Notes: a model not told the origin generated them from the letters alone. Positions 14,569 through 24,197 are shown, counted from the stretch's first letter. The stretch: 36,756 bases of DNA from Pseudonocardia ammonioxydans (GCF_900115005.1 NZ_FOUY01000050.1:1-36756), one strand, 5' to 3'. A program made the numbers and translations.

Positions 14569-15890
14569 TCGAGACGGCGGGACTGCACCGCCAGTACGCC
14601 GAGCGTGAGCAGCAGCCGGTCCCGGGCGTCGCCGACCGAGCGGCCGGTGACCGCCTCGATCCGGCGCATCCGGTAGATCACGGTGTTGCGGTGGCAGAAC
14701 AGTGCCCGGGCCGCGTGGGTCGGTGACCCGCCACAGGCCAGCAGCGTGTCCAACGTGGAGATCAGCGTCTCCCGGTCGGGCTCGGGCAGGTCGAGCAACC
14801 CACCCAACGACGTCCGGGTCAGCCGGTCGACGAGCTCCGGGCTGTCGGCGAGCAGTGCCTCCGGCAGCCGTTCGTCGAGTGCCACCATGCCGCTGCCGGC
14901 GACGGTGCGGGCGGCCGTCCGGGCCAACCGGTAGCCCGCGGCCACCCCGGCCGGGCCGTCGACCGGCGGGGACATCCCGACCCGTCCGGTCACGCACGGC
15001 CGCAGCAGCTCGCTCACCTCGGCGACCCTGCCCGGGGCCCATGTCCCCAGCGCGACCAGTCCGACCAGCTCGCGCTCGCGCAGTACCCACGACGAGGCGA
15101 CCGAGTGCGCCGCCAGCGCGCGCTGCGGTTCCTGCAACGGGTCGCTACCGGCCCGGTCCAGGCAGCCCACGACCACGACCAGTGGCTCGGCATCCGGCAG
15201 GCCGAGCACCCCTGCGGCGTCCCGGGCGACGACCGGGTCCCGGCCGCGCCCGGCCAGCAGTGCGTCCAGGACCGCGTGCCGGCGGCTCAGGTCGTGGCTG
15301 CGCACCCGCAGCTCCTCCTGGCGGTAGGCCTCGACCAGCGCCGAGCAGCTGCCGTCGTGGGTGTGCCACACGTAGCTCGCGGCGTCGAGCAGGGCGAGGT
15401 CGTAGGCACTGTCGAAGCGCCGCCGGGAGGTCTCCAGCAGTGCTTCCCAGAGCAGCCGCCCACCCAGCCGGTACGCCCGCAGCACCACCTCCAGCGGAAC
15501 CCCCTGGCGGGCGCGGCGGCGGCCGGTGGCCCGGGTGGAGTCGCCCGGGTCGATGCCGTCGGGCACCTGGTCGGCCAGCACCTCGACGCCACGCTGCAGG
15601 TTCGCCCGGCACGCCTCCCGCAGCTCGTCGAGCAGGTCGAGCTCGACGTAGCAGGGTTCGCACCGCAGGACCTGCAGCGTGAGCCGGTCGGTCAGACCGT
15701 CCACCTCGTCCAGCAGCACCCCGCCCAACGCGCGCAGCGCCGCCTCCGCCGGCGCGGCGAGCGGCCGGCGCCGCGGTGGCTCCCCCACGTCGGACAGCAC
15801 GAGGGAACTGTGCACCGCGGGTAGCCGGGCGTCCACCGTTTCGGGCGCACAGCCCAGCGGCGGGGCACCGATGTTGGGCAGCGCGCCCAT
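14559..15890 (-). CDS. PucR/CdaR-type transcriptional regulator
   Basis: The 443-residue regulator ends with the PucR-type HTH: STLDTLLACGGSPTHAARAL, then FCHRNTVIYRMRRIEAVTGR, the N-T-V-x-Y-R-x-x-x-I-E pattern of the family. The first half is mostly helical with no recognisable ligand domain, and the middle (VVVVGCLDRAGSDPLQEPQ onward) fits a degenerate GGDEF-like PucR domain. PucR-family proteins usually act as activators of neighbouring catabolic or transport genes. This one is divergent from the liv-type ABC operon with 149 bases between starts and an inverted repeat in that gap, which makes the operon its likely target. The ATG at 15890 is the first start that includes the whole conserved region. 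Confidence 0.8.
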   Translation of the reverse strand: MGALPNIGAPPLGCAPETVDARLPAVHSSLVLSDVGEPPRRRPLAAPAEAALRALGGVLLDEVDGLTDRLTLQVLRCEPCYVELDLLDELREACRANLQRGVEVLADQVPDGIDPGDSTRATGRRRARQGVPLEVVLRAYRLGGRLLWEALLETSRRRFDSAYDLALLDAASYVWHTHDGSCSALVEAYRQEELRVRSHDLSRRHAVLDALLAGRGRDPVVARDAAGVLGLPDAEPLVVVVGCLDRAGSDPLQEPQRALAAHSVASSWVLRERELVGLVALGTWAPGRVAEVSELLRPCVTGRVGMSPPVDGPAGVAAGYRLARTAARTVAGSGMVALDERLPEALLADSPELVDRLTRTSLGGLLDLPEPDRETLISTLDTLLACGGSPTHAARALFCHRNTVIYRMRRIEAVTGRSVGDARDRLLLTLGVLAVQSRRLDRP

Positions 15891-15893
15891 GGC

Positions 15894-15956
15894 GGTGACT
15901 GGTCTGGACGCCCAATCTGTAACCGGACCGGGTGATCCCAGTCACCCGTCCGGACC
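15894..15956. promoter_or_regulatory. Inverted repeats between PucR-type gene and liv operon
   Basis: GGTGACTGG (15894-15902) and CCAGTCACC (15938-15946) are perfect complements 35 bases apart. A second pair, GGTCTGGAC (15901-15909) and GTCCGGACC (15948-15956), matches at eight of nine. They fill the divergent promoter region and are good candidates for PucR operator half-sites. Confidence 0.45.
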
Positions 15957-16039
15957 GCGGAACGACCGTCGTCGCCCGTCCCGCACCCGGTGTGTCCCCG
16001 TACCCGTCGTGTCCCCGCACCCGTCGGAGAGGAGCAGAG

Positions 16040-16851
16040 ATGGTCACCGATCCGGCCGAGGGTGCCACTCCGGGTGACACGTCCGCCACCGACGGCCCGC
16101 TGTTCCGGGTCGACGAGGTCGGGGTCCGCTTCGGCGGCCTGGTCGCCCTCGACGAGGTGTCCCTGTCCGTCGCCCCCGGCGAGGTGCACGGCGTGATCGG
16201 GCCGAACGGGGCGGGCAAGACGACACTGTTCAACGTCTGCTGCGGGTTCGTCACCCCGAGCAGCGGAACCCTGCACTGGCGCGGCGAGCCGGTGCGCGGC
16301 CTGCGCCCGCACCGGCTGGCGCAGATGGGGATCGCCCGCACCCTGCAAGGCGTGGGGCTGTTCCGCGGTCTCACCGTGCTGGAGAACGTGATGGTCGGTG
16401 CGGACCGGCACCACCGCGCCGGTTTCACGTCGGCGCTGCTGGCGTTGCGCCGTTCCGACCGCGACGAACGCGCCTTGCGCGAGCGGGCCCACGCCGTACT
16501 GACCGAGCTGGGCACCGAGACCTACGCCGACCGGTTGCCGGGCAGCCTGCCCTATCCGGTGCAGAAGCGGGTCGCGCTCGCCCGGGCCCTGGTCGCCGAG
16601 CCGCAGATGCTGCTGCTCGACGAACCGGCCAGCGGCCTGGGCGCCGACGACATGGCCGAGCTCGGGACGAGGATCCGCGGGCTGCGCGACCGGATGGCCG
16701 TGGTGCTGGTCGAGCACCACATGGACCTCGTGATGACCGTCTGCGACCGGATCACCGTGCTGGACTTCGGGCGGGTGGTCGCCGAGGGCACTCCCGACCA
16801 GGTGCGCGACGACCCGGCCGTGATCGACGCCTACCTGGGTGAGGAGGCCGC

Positions 16852-16855
<4 letters not shown>
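16040..16855 (+). CDS. LivG-type ABC transporter ATP-binding protein
   Basis: The 271-residue ATPase has Walker A GPNGAGKTT, Walker B MLLLDEPASGL and H-loop VLVEHHMDLV, with the long insert and C-terminal tail typical of LivG in branched-chain-amino-acid-type (HAAT) importers. The signature motif is unusual. Where LSGGQ or LSYGQ is expected it reads LPYPVQKRVALARAL, which may still be functional, since LivG proteins vary here. The ATG at 16040 follows AGAGGAG; the frame stays open upstream to 15932 but without a ribosome site. It is the first gene of the five-gene importer operon and overlaps the next gene by four bases (GTGA). Confidence 0.88.
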
Positions 16856-17579
<724 letters not shown>

Positions 17580-17590
17580 CGGGAGAGACG

Positions 17591-18469
17591 ATGCAGCAGT
17601 TCCTCAACGTGACGCTGACCGGGCTGAGTCAGGGCGCGATCTACGCGGCGTTCGCGCTGGCCCTGGTGCTGATCTGGCGTTCCACCCGGATCGTGAACTT
17701 CGCCCAGGGGTCGATGGGCATGTTCACCACCTACCTGGCCCTGATCGTGATCGAGGGGACCGGGTCCTACTGGCTGGGGCTGGTGGTCGCGCTGGGTGCG
17801 GGTCTGCTGCTCGGCGCGGCGATCGAACGGCTGATCATCCGCCGGGTCGAGGGCGGGCCGGAGCTGAGCGCCATCATCGTCACGCTCGGGCTGTTCGTGG
17901 CGATCCAGGCGCTGGCCGCGATCCTGTTCGGCGCGACGTTCCGCTCCTTCCCGGCCCCGTTCGACCTGCGCGGGATGATGGTCGGCGGGGTCAACGTCGC
18001 GCTCACCCCGTTCTCGGTGTTCGTGATCGGTTCGGTGGTCCTGGTGATGGCCGCGCTGGTGGCACTGTTCCGGTTCACCGACGTCGGCCTGCGGATGCGG
18101 GCCGCGGCGTTCGACCAGGAGGTCTCCAGGCTGCTCGGTGTCCCGGTCGGGCCGTTGCTGACGCTGGGCTGGGCACTGGCCGCGGTGGTGGGCTCGCTGG
18201 CCGGACTGCTGATCGCGGGCGGCAGCCTCGTCTACCCGGCCTACATGGATCCGATCATCGTCTACGGGTTCGTGGCGGCGGTGCTCGGCGGGCTCGACTC
18301 GCCGGGCGGGGCGGTCGTCGGCGGCCTGGCGATGGGGCTGGCGCTGAGCTACGTGAGCGGTTACGTCGGCAGCGAGCTGGTGGCGATGGCCGCGCTGGCG
18401 ATCCTGGTCGCGGTGCTGCTGGTCCGCCCGCACGGTCTGTTCGCCCGGACCGCGGCCCGGCGGGTCTGA
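17591..18469 (+). CDS. LivH-type ABC transporter permease
   Basis: The 292-residue membrane protein begins LNVTLTGLSQGAIYAAFALA and has the LivH signature IVNFAQGSMGMFTTY early, about eight hydrophobic helices, and a C-terminal YGFVAAVLGGLDSPGGAVVGG that includes the ATPase-contacting EAA-like loop of this family. It forms one half of the membrane channel of a HAAT-type importer. The ATG at 17591 follows GGGAGAG and lies 11 bases after the LivF stop. Its own stop TGA shares one base with the ATG of the next permease. Confidence 0.9.
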   Translation: MQQFLNVTLTGLSQGAIYAAFALALVLIWRSTRIVNFAQGSMGMFTTYLALIVIEGTGSYWLGLVVALGAGLLLGAAIERLIIRRVEGGPELSAIIVTLGLFVAIQALAAILFGATFRSFPAPFDLRGMMVGGVNVALTPFSVFVIGSVVLVMAALVALFRFTDVGLRMRAAAFDQEVSRLLGVPVGPLLTLGWALAAVVGSLAGLLIAGGSLVYPAYMDPIIVYGFVAAVLGGLDSPGGAVVGGLAMGLALSYVSGYVGSELVAMAALAILVAVLLVRPHGLFARTAARRV

Positions 18470-19620
18470 TGGCCGTGCCCGTGCGGAACAGCGAGTCGGA
18501 CGAGGCCGGACGGTCGGTGCCGCCGGGCCGCCCGCGACCGCTCGACGTCGTCCGGCGGTGGCTGCCGCGTTCCACCTTCGGCAGGCACGCGCTGCTGGTC
18601 CTGGTGGGCGCCGTCGCCGTGGTGCTGGTCCTGGAGACGACCAGCCCGTTCCGGAACTCCCAGTTCGCGACGCTGTCGTACTACGCGATCGCCGCGGCCG
18701 GGCTGACCGTGCTGACCGGCCTGAACGGGCAGATCTCACTGGGCCACGGTGCGCTGATGGCGGTCGGGGCGTACACCACCGGCCTGCTGCTCGGCTCCGC
18801 CGGCCCACCGCCGCTGATCCTGGTGCTGGTGGTGGCCGCCGCGGTGACCGCGGTGGTCGGGGTGGTGGTCGGTGCCGCGGCCTCGCGGCTGCACGGCCCC
18901 TACCTGGCCGGGGCGACGCTGGCGTTCGCGATCGCCGTGCCCGGGCTGGCCATCTACTTCGACGGCGTGCTCGGCGGCGAGCAGGGCATGCAGATCGACT
19001 CGCCGCGTGCCCCGGCCTGGTTCGCCGACGCGATCTACTTCCTGTCCGCCAACGAGATGTCCGGCGCGAAGTACCTGGCCTACATCGGCTGGGCGACGCT
19101 GCTGGTGGTCCTGCTGCTGCTCGCCAACCTGGCCGCGGGCCGGGTGGGACGGGTCTGGCGGGCGGTGCGCGACGACGAGGTCGCGGCCGAGCTGGCCGGC
19201 ATCCGGCCGGGGCCGGTGCGGGTGCTGGCGTTCACCGTCAGCGCGGCGTGCGCCGGCCTGGCGGGGGCGGTGCTCGGCATCGTCGTACGGCTGGCGGCAC
19301 CCAGCGGGTTCACCATCGTGCTCTCCCTCGGGCTGCTCACCGCGGTCGTGGTGGGCGGGCTGGGCAGCCTGACCGGGGCGCTGCTCGGTGCTGCGCTGCT
19401 GGTGTTCCTGCCCCCGGCGGTGACGAACCTGGGCACGGCGGCGGGGCTGAGCGGGGTGGCGGCGGCCGAGCTCGCCCCGCTGGTCTACGGCGTCGTGCTG
19501 GTGCTGGTGGTGCTGCTCGCCCCGACCGGCGTGGTGGGCGGCGTCCGCAGGATGTGGCAGTCGATCCGGAACGGGGCGGGTCGGAGCGGTGTGGGTGGGA
19601 ACGGGAGGGAGAGGTCCTGA
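18469..19620 (+). CDS. LivM-type ABC transporter permease
   Basis: The 383-residue permease has a cytoplasmic N-terminal extension (about 45 residues, Pro/Arg-rich) before its helices. The LivM signature GLTVLTGLNGQISLGHGALM follows, and later AVVVGGLGSLTGALLGAALL marks the conserved coupling region. It would pair with LivH to form the pore. Translation starts at the ATG at 18469, overlapping the LivH stop by one base. It overlaps the following substrate-binding-protein gene in the same way, so the three products are probably made in fixed ratio. The last residues are Gly/Arg-rich and overlap the next gene's ribosome site. Confidence 0.9.
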   Translation: MAVPVRNSESDEAGRSVPPGRPRPLDVVRRWLPRSTFGRHALLVLVGAVAVVLVLETTSPFRNSQFATLSYYAIAAAGLTVLTGLNGQISLGHGALMAVGAYTTGLLLGSAGPPPLILVLVVAAAVTAVVGVVVGAAASRLHGPYLAGATLAFAIAVPGLAIYFDGVLGGEQGMQIDSPRAPAWFADAIYFLSANEMSGAKYLAYIGWATLLVVLLLLANLAAGRVGRVWRAVRDDEVAAELAGIRPGPVRVLAFTVSAACAGLAGAVLGIVVRLAAPSGFTIVLSLGLLTAVVVGGLGSLTGALLGAALLVFLPPAVTNLGTAAGLSGVAAAELAPLVYGVVLVLVVLLAPTGVVGGVRRMWQSIRNGAGRSGVGGNGRERS

Positions 19621-20957
19621 TGGACACGGTCGGATCGAGGAGACGCCTGCGTGGGCGGGCAGCGGTGCTCGCGGTCGTCGCCGTCGTGGCGCTGCTGGCC
19701 TCGGCGTGCGGCGCCGGCGGGCGACCGTCCGGAGAGGAGGGCGGTGCCCAGCCGGGCCTGACACCGCAGAGCGTCAAGGTGGGCGCCCACTTCCCGCTGA
19801 CCGGCGTCGCGTCGCCGGGCTACAGCGACATCCCCACCGGCACCAAGGCGTACTTCGACTACGTCAACGCCCACGGCGGCGTGCACGGACGGCAGATCGA
19901 GTACGTCTTCCGCGACGACGCCTACAACCCCACCCAGACCAGCCAGGTCGTCAACGAGCTGGTGCTGCAGGACCAGGTGTTCGCGATGCTGGGCGGGCTG
20001 GGTACGCCGACCCACTCTGCGGTGCTGGACTACCTCAACAGCGAGGGCGTGCCGGACCTGTTCGTGTCCTCGGGCTCGCTGCTGTGGGACCAGCCGGAGC
20101 GCAACCCGCAGACCTTCGGCTGGCAGCCCGACTACGAGATCGAAGCGAAGATCATCGGCAAGTACGTCGCGGAGAACTTCCCGCAGGCGAAGGTGGGGCT
20201 GTTCCTGCAGGACGACGACCTGGGGCGGGACGCCGAGATCGGGGGCCGGCGCTTCCTGGACCGCCAGATCGTCGCGGCCGAGCGGTACACCCCGGGCAAC
20301 ACCGACGTCGCCCCGCAGATCGCCGCCCTGCAGGCGGCCGGCGCCGACTTCGTCATCGGGTTCAACGTGCCGTCCTACACGGCACTGTCCCAGCTGCAGT
20401 CGCTGCGGCTGAACTACGACCCGCAGTGGGCCTACAGCAACATCGGCTCCGACCCGGCGCTGGTCGGATCGCTGCTGGCGCGGTTCTCCGAGGGCGCGGT
20501 CACCGACGCGGGCCTGCTCGACGGCGTCATCACGACCGAGTACCTGCCCAGCGTCGAGGCCGCGGGCGACCCGTGGACCCAGCTGTTCACCCGGGTCTGG
20601 CAGGAGCACGGCACCGACGCCGAGCTGACGAACTTCCGGATCTACGGCATGGCCGAGGCGTACGCGTTCGTCCAGGCGCTGCAGGCCGCCGGTCCGGACC
20701 CGACGCGGGAGGGGCTCGTCGCCGCCGTGGAGCAGTCGGGGGCGCAGATGGAGGGTCCGTGGCTGGCGCCCTACCGCTACTCCGAGCAGAGCCACGCCGG
20801 GATCTCCGGGGTGAAGATCAGCCGGATCGTCGGGGCGGGCACCGAGGACCTCACGCCGGTCCAGGTCACCGACAACGGGGACGCGCCGATCACCCCGCAC
20901 CCCGGGCCGGCCAGCACCCCACCGGCGAACGGGATCCCCGTCCCGCCGACCGGCTGA
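19620..20957 (+). CDS. HAAT-type substrate-binding lipoprotein
   Basis: The 445-residue protein has an arginine-rich start, a hydrophobic core and a lipobox LASAC with the modified cysteine at residue 30, so it is a membrane-anchored extracellular lipoprotein. The mature part (from SVKVGAHFPLTGVASPGYSD) is a type-I periplasmic-binding-protein fold of the branched-chain-amino-acid-binding (Peripla_BP_6) family, with GLGTPTHSAVLDYLNSEGVP in the hinge region. The Pro-rich C-terminal tail is unusual but not unique. Ligands of this family include amino acids, urea, amides and aromatic acids, and the sequence does not decide which. The ATG at 19620 follows GGGAGGGAGAGG. Confidence 0.9.
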   Translation: MDTVGSRRRLRGRAAVLAVVAVVALLASACGAGGRPSGEEGGAQPGLTPQSVKVGAHFPLTGVASPGYSDIPTGTKAYFDYVNAHGGVHGRQIEYVFRDDAYNPTQTSQVVNELVLQDQVFAMLGGLGTPTHSAVLDYLNSEGVPDLFVSSGSLLWDQPERNPQTFGWQPDYEIEAKIIGKYVAENFPQAKVGLFLQDDDLGRDAEIGGRRFLDRQIVAAERYTPGNTDVAPQIAALQAAGADFVIGFNVPSYTALSQLQSLRLNYDPQWAYSNIGSDPALVGSLLARFSEGAVTDAGLLDGVITTEYLPSVEAAGDPWTQLFTRVWQEHGTDAELTNFRIYGMAEAYAFVQALQAAGPDPTREGLVAAVEQSGAQMEGPWLAPYRYSEQSHAGISGVKISRIVGAGTEDLTPVQVTDNGDAPITPHPGPASTPPANGIPVPPTG

Positions 20958-20966
20958 GTCGCGGGT

Positions 20967-20998
20967 GGCCCGCCCCGGCGGCTCGGCCCGGGCGGGCC
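20967..20998 (+). terminator. Probable terminator of the liv-type operon
   Basis: GGCCCGCCC (20967-20975) pairs perfectly with GGGCGGGCC (20990-20998) around a 14-base loop, starting ten bases after the stop of the substrate-binding-protein gene. Confidence 0.5.
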
Positions 20999-21085
20999 GC
21001 GGGCGGCACCCACGGCCCCGGGACCGGCCGTTACGGTGACCCCGGCCCGGAGTGACAGGCCGGCCACGGTGACAGGGAGGTCCCA

Positions 21086-22534
21086 TTGCACGCACCGAGC
21101 GTCCTCGTCGTCGGCGCCGGGTTCGGCGGCATCGCCGCCGCGATCGAACTGCGCGCGCACGGCATCCGTGACGTGACGATCGTGGACGCCGCACCCGACA
21201 TCGGCGGGACCTGGCTGCACAACACCTACCCGGGTGCGGCCTGCGACGTGCCGAGCCACCTGTACTCGTACTCGTTCGCCCAGCGCACGGACTGGACCCG
21301 GCTGTGCTCCCCGCAGCCGGAGATCCTCGCCTACCTGCACGACGTGGCGAAGGAGTACGGCGTCGCCGACCTGGTCGAGACGAACGCCCGCATCGTCTCC
21401 GCCGACCGGCCGCGGGCGGACGGCCCGTGGACCGCCACGGCCGAGGACGGGCGCAGCTGGACCGCCGACGTCCTGATCGTCGCGACCGGACAGCTCAACC
21501 GCCCGATCGTCCCGGACATCCCCGGCACGGAGACCTTCGCCGGGCACACCTTCCACTCCGCCCGCTGGGACCACGAGCACGACCTGCGCGGCCGCCGCGT
21601 CGCCGTGGTCGGGACGGGCGCGAGCGCCGTGCAGTTCGTCCCGGCGATCGCGCCCGAGGTCGGGCACATGAGCGTGTTCCAGCGCTCCGGGAACTGGTTC
21701 CTGCCCCGCCGCAACCGCGAGTTCCCGCGCTGGTGGCGGACCGCGATCGAGCACGTCCCGGGCCTGCAGCGGTGGCGGCGGCGGTTCATCACCGAGTACT
21801 GCGAGTCGCTGACGCTGATGATCCGCCACCCGGCGACCTGGGGCCGGGTCGGACGGCTGTACTCGACCCTGTTCATGCGGATGCAGCTGCGCGACCCCGA
21901 GGTCCGCCGCAAGGCCTGGCCGGACTACACGTTCGGCTGCAAGCGGATCCTGTTCAGCTCGCAGTGGCTGCCCGCGCTGCAGCGCGACAACGTCACGCTG
22001 GAGACCGAGCGGGTCACCGAGATCGTCCCCGAGGGTGTGCGCACCGCCGACGGCCGCACCCACGAGGTGGACACGATCATCTGGGGCACCGGCTTCGCGG
22101 CCACCGACTTCATGTTCCCGATGGAGATCACCGGCCCGGGTGGACGGTCACTCGAGGACTCCTGGTCGGACGGTGCGCACGCCTACCTCGGCATGACCGT
22201 GCCCGGCTTCCCGTCGATGTTCGTCCTCTACGGACCGAACACGAACACCTCCGGTGGCTCGATCATCCGCTACCTGGAGAACCAGGTCCGCTACGTCCGC
22301 GAGACGCTGCAGGAGGCCCGGCGCCGCGGGACGAGCGGGGTCGAGGTGCGCGAGGACGTCGAGCGGGCCTACGACGAGGACCTGCAGGCCCGCTTCCCCG
22401 GCACCGCGTGGACCCGCTGCGACTCCTGGTACCGGGACTCCTCGGGGCGCATCGTCACCAACTGGCCCGGATACATGCGCGACTACGAGGAGCGCACCCG
22501 CCGGGTCGACCCGGCGGACTACGTCTTCCACTGA
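21086..22534 (+). CDS. Flavin-containing Baeyer-Villiger-type monooxygenase
   Basis: The 482-residue flavoprotein opens with the FAD-binding GAGFGGIAAAIEL and the GGTWLHNTYPGAACD segment of type I BVMOs. It has the intact fingerprint F-x-G-x-x-x-H-x-x-x-W as FAGHTFHSARW (residues 151-161), then a second Rossmann motif VVGTGASAVQ for NADPH. Such enzymes insert oxygen next to a ketone carbonyl to give an ester or lactone; the substrate here is unknown. Translation starts at TTG 21086, with GGGAGG eight bases upstream, and no better start exists. It lies 128 bases after the liv-type operon, behind that operon's terminator, so it probably has its own promoter. Confidence 0.88.
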   Translation: MHAPSVLVVGAGFGGIAAAIELRAHGIRDVTIVDAAPDIGGTWLHNTYPGAACDVPSHLYSYSFAQRTDWTRLCSPQPEILAYLHDVAKEYGVADLVETNARIVSADRPRADGPWTATAEDGRSWTADVLIVATGQLNRPIVPDIPGTETFAGHTFHSARWDHEHDLRGRRVAVVGTGASAVQFVPAIAPEVGHMSVFQRSGNWFLPRRNREFPRWWRTAIEHVPGLQRWRRRFITEYCESLTLMIRHPATWGRVGRLYSTLFMRMQLRDPEVRRKAWPDYTFGCKRILFSSQWLPALQRDNVTLETERVTEIVPEGVRTADGRTHEVDTIIWGTGFAATDFMFPMEITGPGGRSLEDSWSDGAHAYLGMTVPGFPSMFVLYGPNTNTSGGSIIRYLENQVRYVRETLQEARRRGTSGVEVREDVERAYDEDLQARFPGTAWTRCDSWYRDSSGRIVTNWPGYMRDYEERTRRVDPADYVFH

Positions 22535-22578
22535 CTGCCGGCGGCGGATCGGCAGACGGTCGGGCACCCGCGGCGCCG

Positions 22579-22610
22579 CGCCCGCACCCCGTGGCCGCGG
22601 GGTGCGGGCG
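22579..22610. terminator. Bidirectional terminator hairpin
   Basis: A perfect 12-base-pair stem (22579-22590 with 22599-22610) closes an eight-base loop between the convergent monooxygenase (ends 22534) and small secreted protein (ends 22618) genes. Confidence 0.7.
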
Positions 22611-22617
22611 GGCACAG

Positions 22618-22905
22618 TCAGTCGCAGCTGGTCGGGTTGCCCTTGTTCTGCGCGGCGCCCTGGCCGAGGACCCCGAGCACGTTGCCCAGCGCCGCGTTGA
22701 CGCCCGGGCAGACGTTCGCGTTGTTGAGGACGTTGAGATCGTCCAGGTTGACCAGTCCGAACTGGTCACCGCGGGTGTTGCCGACGTCCTGGACGAACGA
22801 CTCGTCGTCCTCCCAGTCGTCCGCCGGCGCCGCCGACGCCAGCGGGCTGAACGCGACGAGAGTGGCGACGACGGCGGCCCCGGTGACCGCGAGTTTCCTG
22901 CGCAT
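22618..22905 (-). CDS. Small secreted protein with two cysteines
   Basis: The 95-residue protein starts with a classical Sec signal peptide (MRRKLAVTGAAVVATLVAFS, cleavage probably after ASA near residue 25), leaving a mature protein of about 70 residues. That part is acidic at first (DDWEDDESFVQDVG) and then carries QFGLVNLDDLNVLNNANVCP and GVNAALGNVLGVLGQ, with cysteines near residue 66 and at residue 94 that could form one disulphide. The N/L/V/G-rich repeat-like middle loosely recalls small surface proteins such as rodlins or chaplins of Streptomyces, but I see no true match. The ATG at 22905 has GGGGAGAAGG upstream. It stands alone, with a terminator after it. Confidence 0.7.
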   Translation of the reverse strand: MRRKLAVTGAAVVATLVAFSPLASAAPADDWEDDESFVQDVGNTRGDQFGLVNLDDLNVLNNANVCPGVNAALGNVLGVLGQGAAQNKGNPTSCD

Positions 22906-23308
22906 GATCCTTCTCCCCGATCGTGTCCGGTGGGGCGGACGTGGTCCGCGAGACCGCCGGGACGCGGTGTGCGTCGCGGCACGGCGGACGGTAGGCAGCC
23001 GGTCACCGAGGGGGATACGCGTCGGCCCCGGACGGGTGAGGCCGCCGCCCAGGACCCGAACGGGTGGCGTAGGACCAGGACGCCCAGGACGCCGACACGG
23101 TGGGTCGCGTCCGGCCCGCCGGACCGTCGCGCTCGGTGACGGGCCGGTCGCGGCGGAACCGGCTGCGTGCCACCCGGCAGGGTGGTTCCGTCACCGGCGT
23201 GTCGCTTCTCCGGCGTGTCGTCTTGACCGGGGCTTGATCCTCACGCGACGTGAGGCGGCACCGTCCATCATGTCGTCGCGACGCGGCGGCCCGACAGGAG
23301 GGGGACCG
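22906..23308. other. Divergent intergenic region
   Basis: This region holds the promoters of the secreted-protein gene and the MerR-type gene. It contains an 11-base direct repeat CCGGCGTGTCG at 23194-23204 and 23210-23220 (16-base period), and the MerR operator described separately. I find no supported gene here. Confidence 0.5.
23239..23255 (+). promoter_or_regulatory. MerR-type operator (CCTCACG-CGA-CGTGAGG)
   Basis: A perfect seven-base inverted repeat with a three-base centre lies 54 bases before the MerR-type gene start and directly after a TTGATC that could serve as the -35 box. MerR-family regulators bind such repeats between the -35 and -10 boxes of overlong spacers, and the CTCACG/CGTGAG half-sites are those reported for TipA-like members. 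The -10 box is not obvious. The site probably serves autoregulation. Confidence 0.65.
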
Positions 23309-24016
23309 GTGAAGGTCGGTGAGCTGGCCCGGGCGACCGGGCTGACGGTGCGCACGCTGCACCACTGGGAGGAGCGGGGCCTGGTCGTGCCCTCGGCACG
23401 GACGCACTCGGGCCACCGGGTGTACGACGACGGCGACGTCCGCCGCGTCTACCAGGTCGTCGCGCTGCGGGAGCTGGGGCTCCCGCTCGACGCGATCGGG
23501 AGCCTGCTCACGACCGGCTCGTTCGCCACCGTCCTCGCCGCGCACCTGGAGCAGGTCGACGCCCGGCTGGCCGCGCTGCACACGTTGCGCGGCACGCTCG
23601 CCGGCGTCGTCGACCGGCTGCGGGGCGCACCGGACCCCGCCCCGTCGGACGTACTCCGGATGATCGACGAGGTGAGCAGGGTGAACGACACCTTCGCGCA
23701 GTACTTCACGCCCGAGCAGATCGCCGCGCTGCAGGCACGCCGCGACGAGGCCGAGGCCGCGGCGGCGCAGTGGCCGGACCTCATCGCGGCGGTGCGCGCC
23801 GAGATGGCGGCCGGCACCGACCCGGGGGACCCGCGGGTCCAGTCGCTCGCCTCCCGGTGGGCGGAGCTGCTCGCGACGTTCCACCGCGGGGACGAGGCCC
23901 TGCGCGAGCGGCTGTACCGGATGCGCTCGGACAACCCCGGTGAGGTCGTGGCCGCGGGCGGGCCGGACCAGGCGATGATCGACTACATCGCGGCGGCCGC
24001 GGACGCAGGCCGGTAG
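23309..24016 (+). CDS. TipA-like MerR-family transcriptional regulator
   Basis: The 235-residue regulator has an N-terminal MerR HTH (VKVGELARATGLTVRTLHHW, with HSGHRVYDDGDVRR forming the wing), a coiled-coil dimerisation helix (about 75-115), and a C-terminal TipAS-like domain recognised by YFTPEQIAALQARRDEAEAA and AGTDPGDPRVQSLASRW. In TipA this domain traps thiopeptide antibiotics and triggers multidrug-resistance genes. Whether this member binds drugs is unknown. The start is GTG 23309, after AGGAGGGGG; an upstream ATG would add residues outside the family pattern. No transporter or resistance gene sits next to it, so autoregulation through the operator at 23239-23255 is the only target I can see. 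Confidence 0.85.
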   Translation: MKVGELARATGLTVRTLHHWEERGLVVPSARTHSGHRVYDDGDVRRVYQVVALRELGLPLDAIGSLLTTGSFATVLAAHLEQVDARLAALHTLRGTLAGVVDRLRGAPDPAPSDVLRMIDEVSRVNDTFAQYFTPEQIAALQARRDEAEAAAAQWPDLIAAVRAEMAAGTDPGDPRVQSLASRWAELLATFHRGDEALRERLYRMRSDNPGEVVAAGGPDQAMIDYIAAAADAGR

Positions 24017-24023
24017 GGCTCCG

Positions 24024-24055
24024 GGCGAGCCCCGCCCGATCGGCCGGGGCTCGCC
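24024..24055 (+). terminator. Terminator of the MerR-type gene
   Basis: GGCGAGCCCC (24024-24033) pairs perfectly with GGGGCTCGCC (24046-24055) around a 12-base loop, starting eight bases after the MerR-type stop codon. Confidence 0.7.
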
Positions 24056-24197
24056 GCACCCGGCACGCCCTGGCTACGCTGCGGCACACGATGTCCGACG
24101 TCCTTTCGGCCGGCGCGCGCGCCGAGGCCCGCCCCGCCCGCGCGCACCGCACCGCAGTGCCCCCTCCCCCCGCGCCGTCGTCCGGGGAGCCGATCGC

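Noticed and set aside
23194..23220. Direct repeat CCGGCGTGTCG as a regulatory iteron
   Set aside because: There are only two copies with a 16-base period, upstream of a better operator, which is not enough to claim a function.
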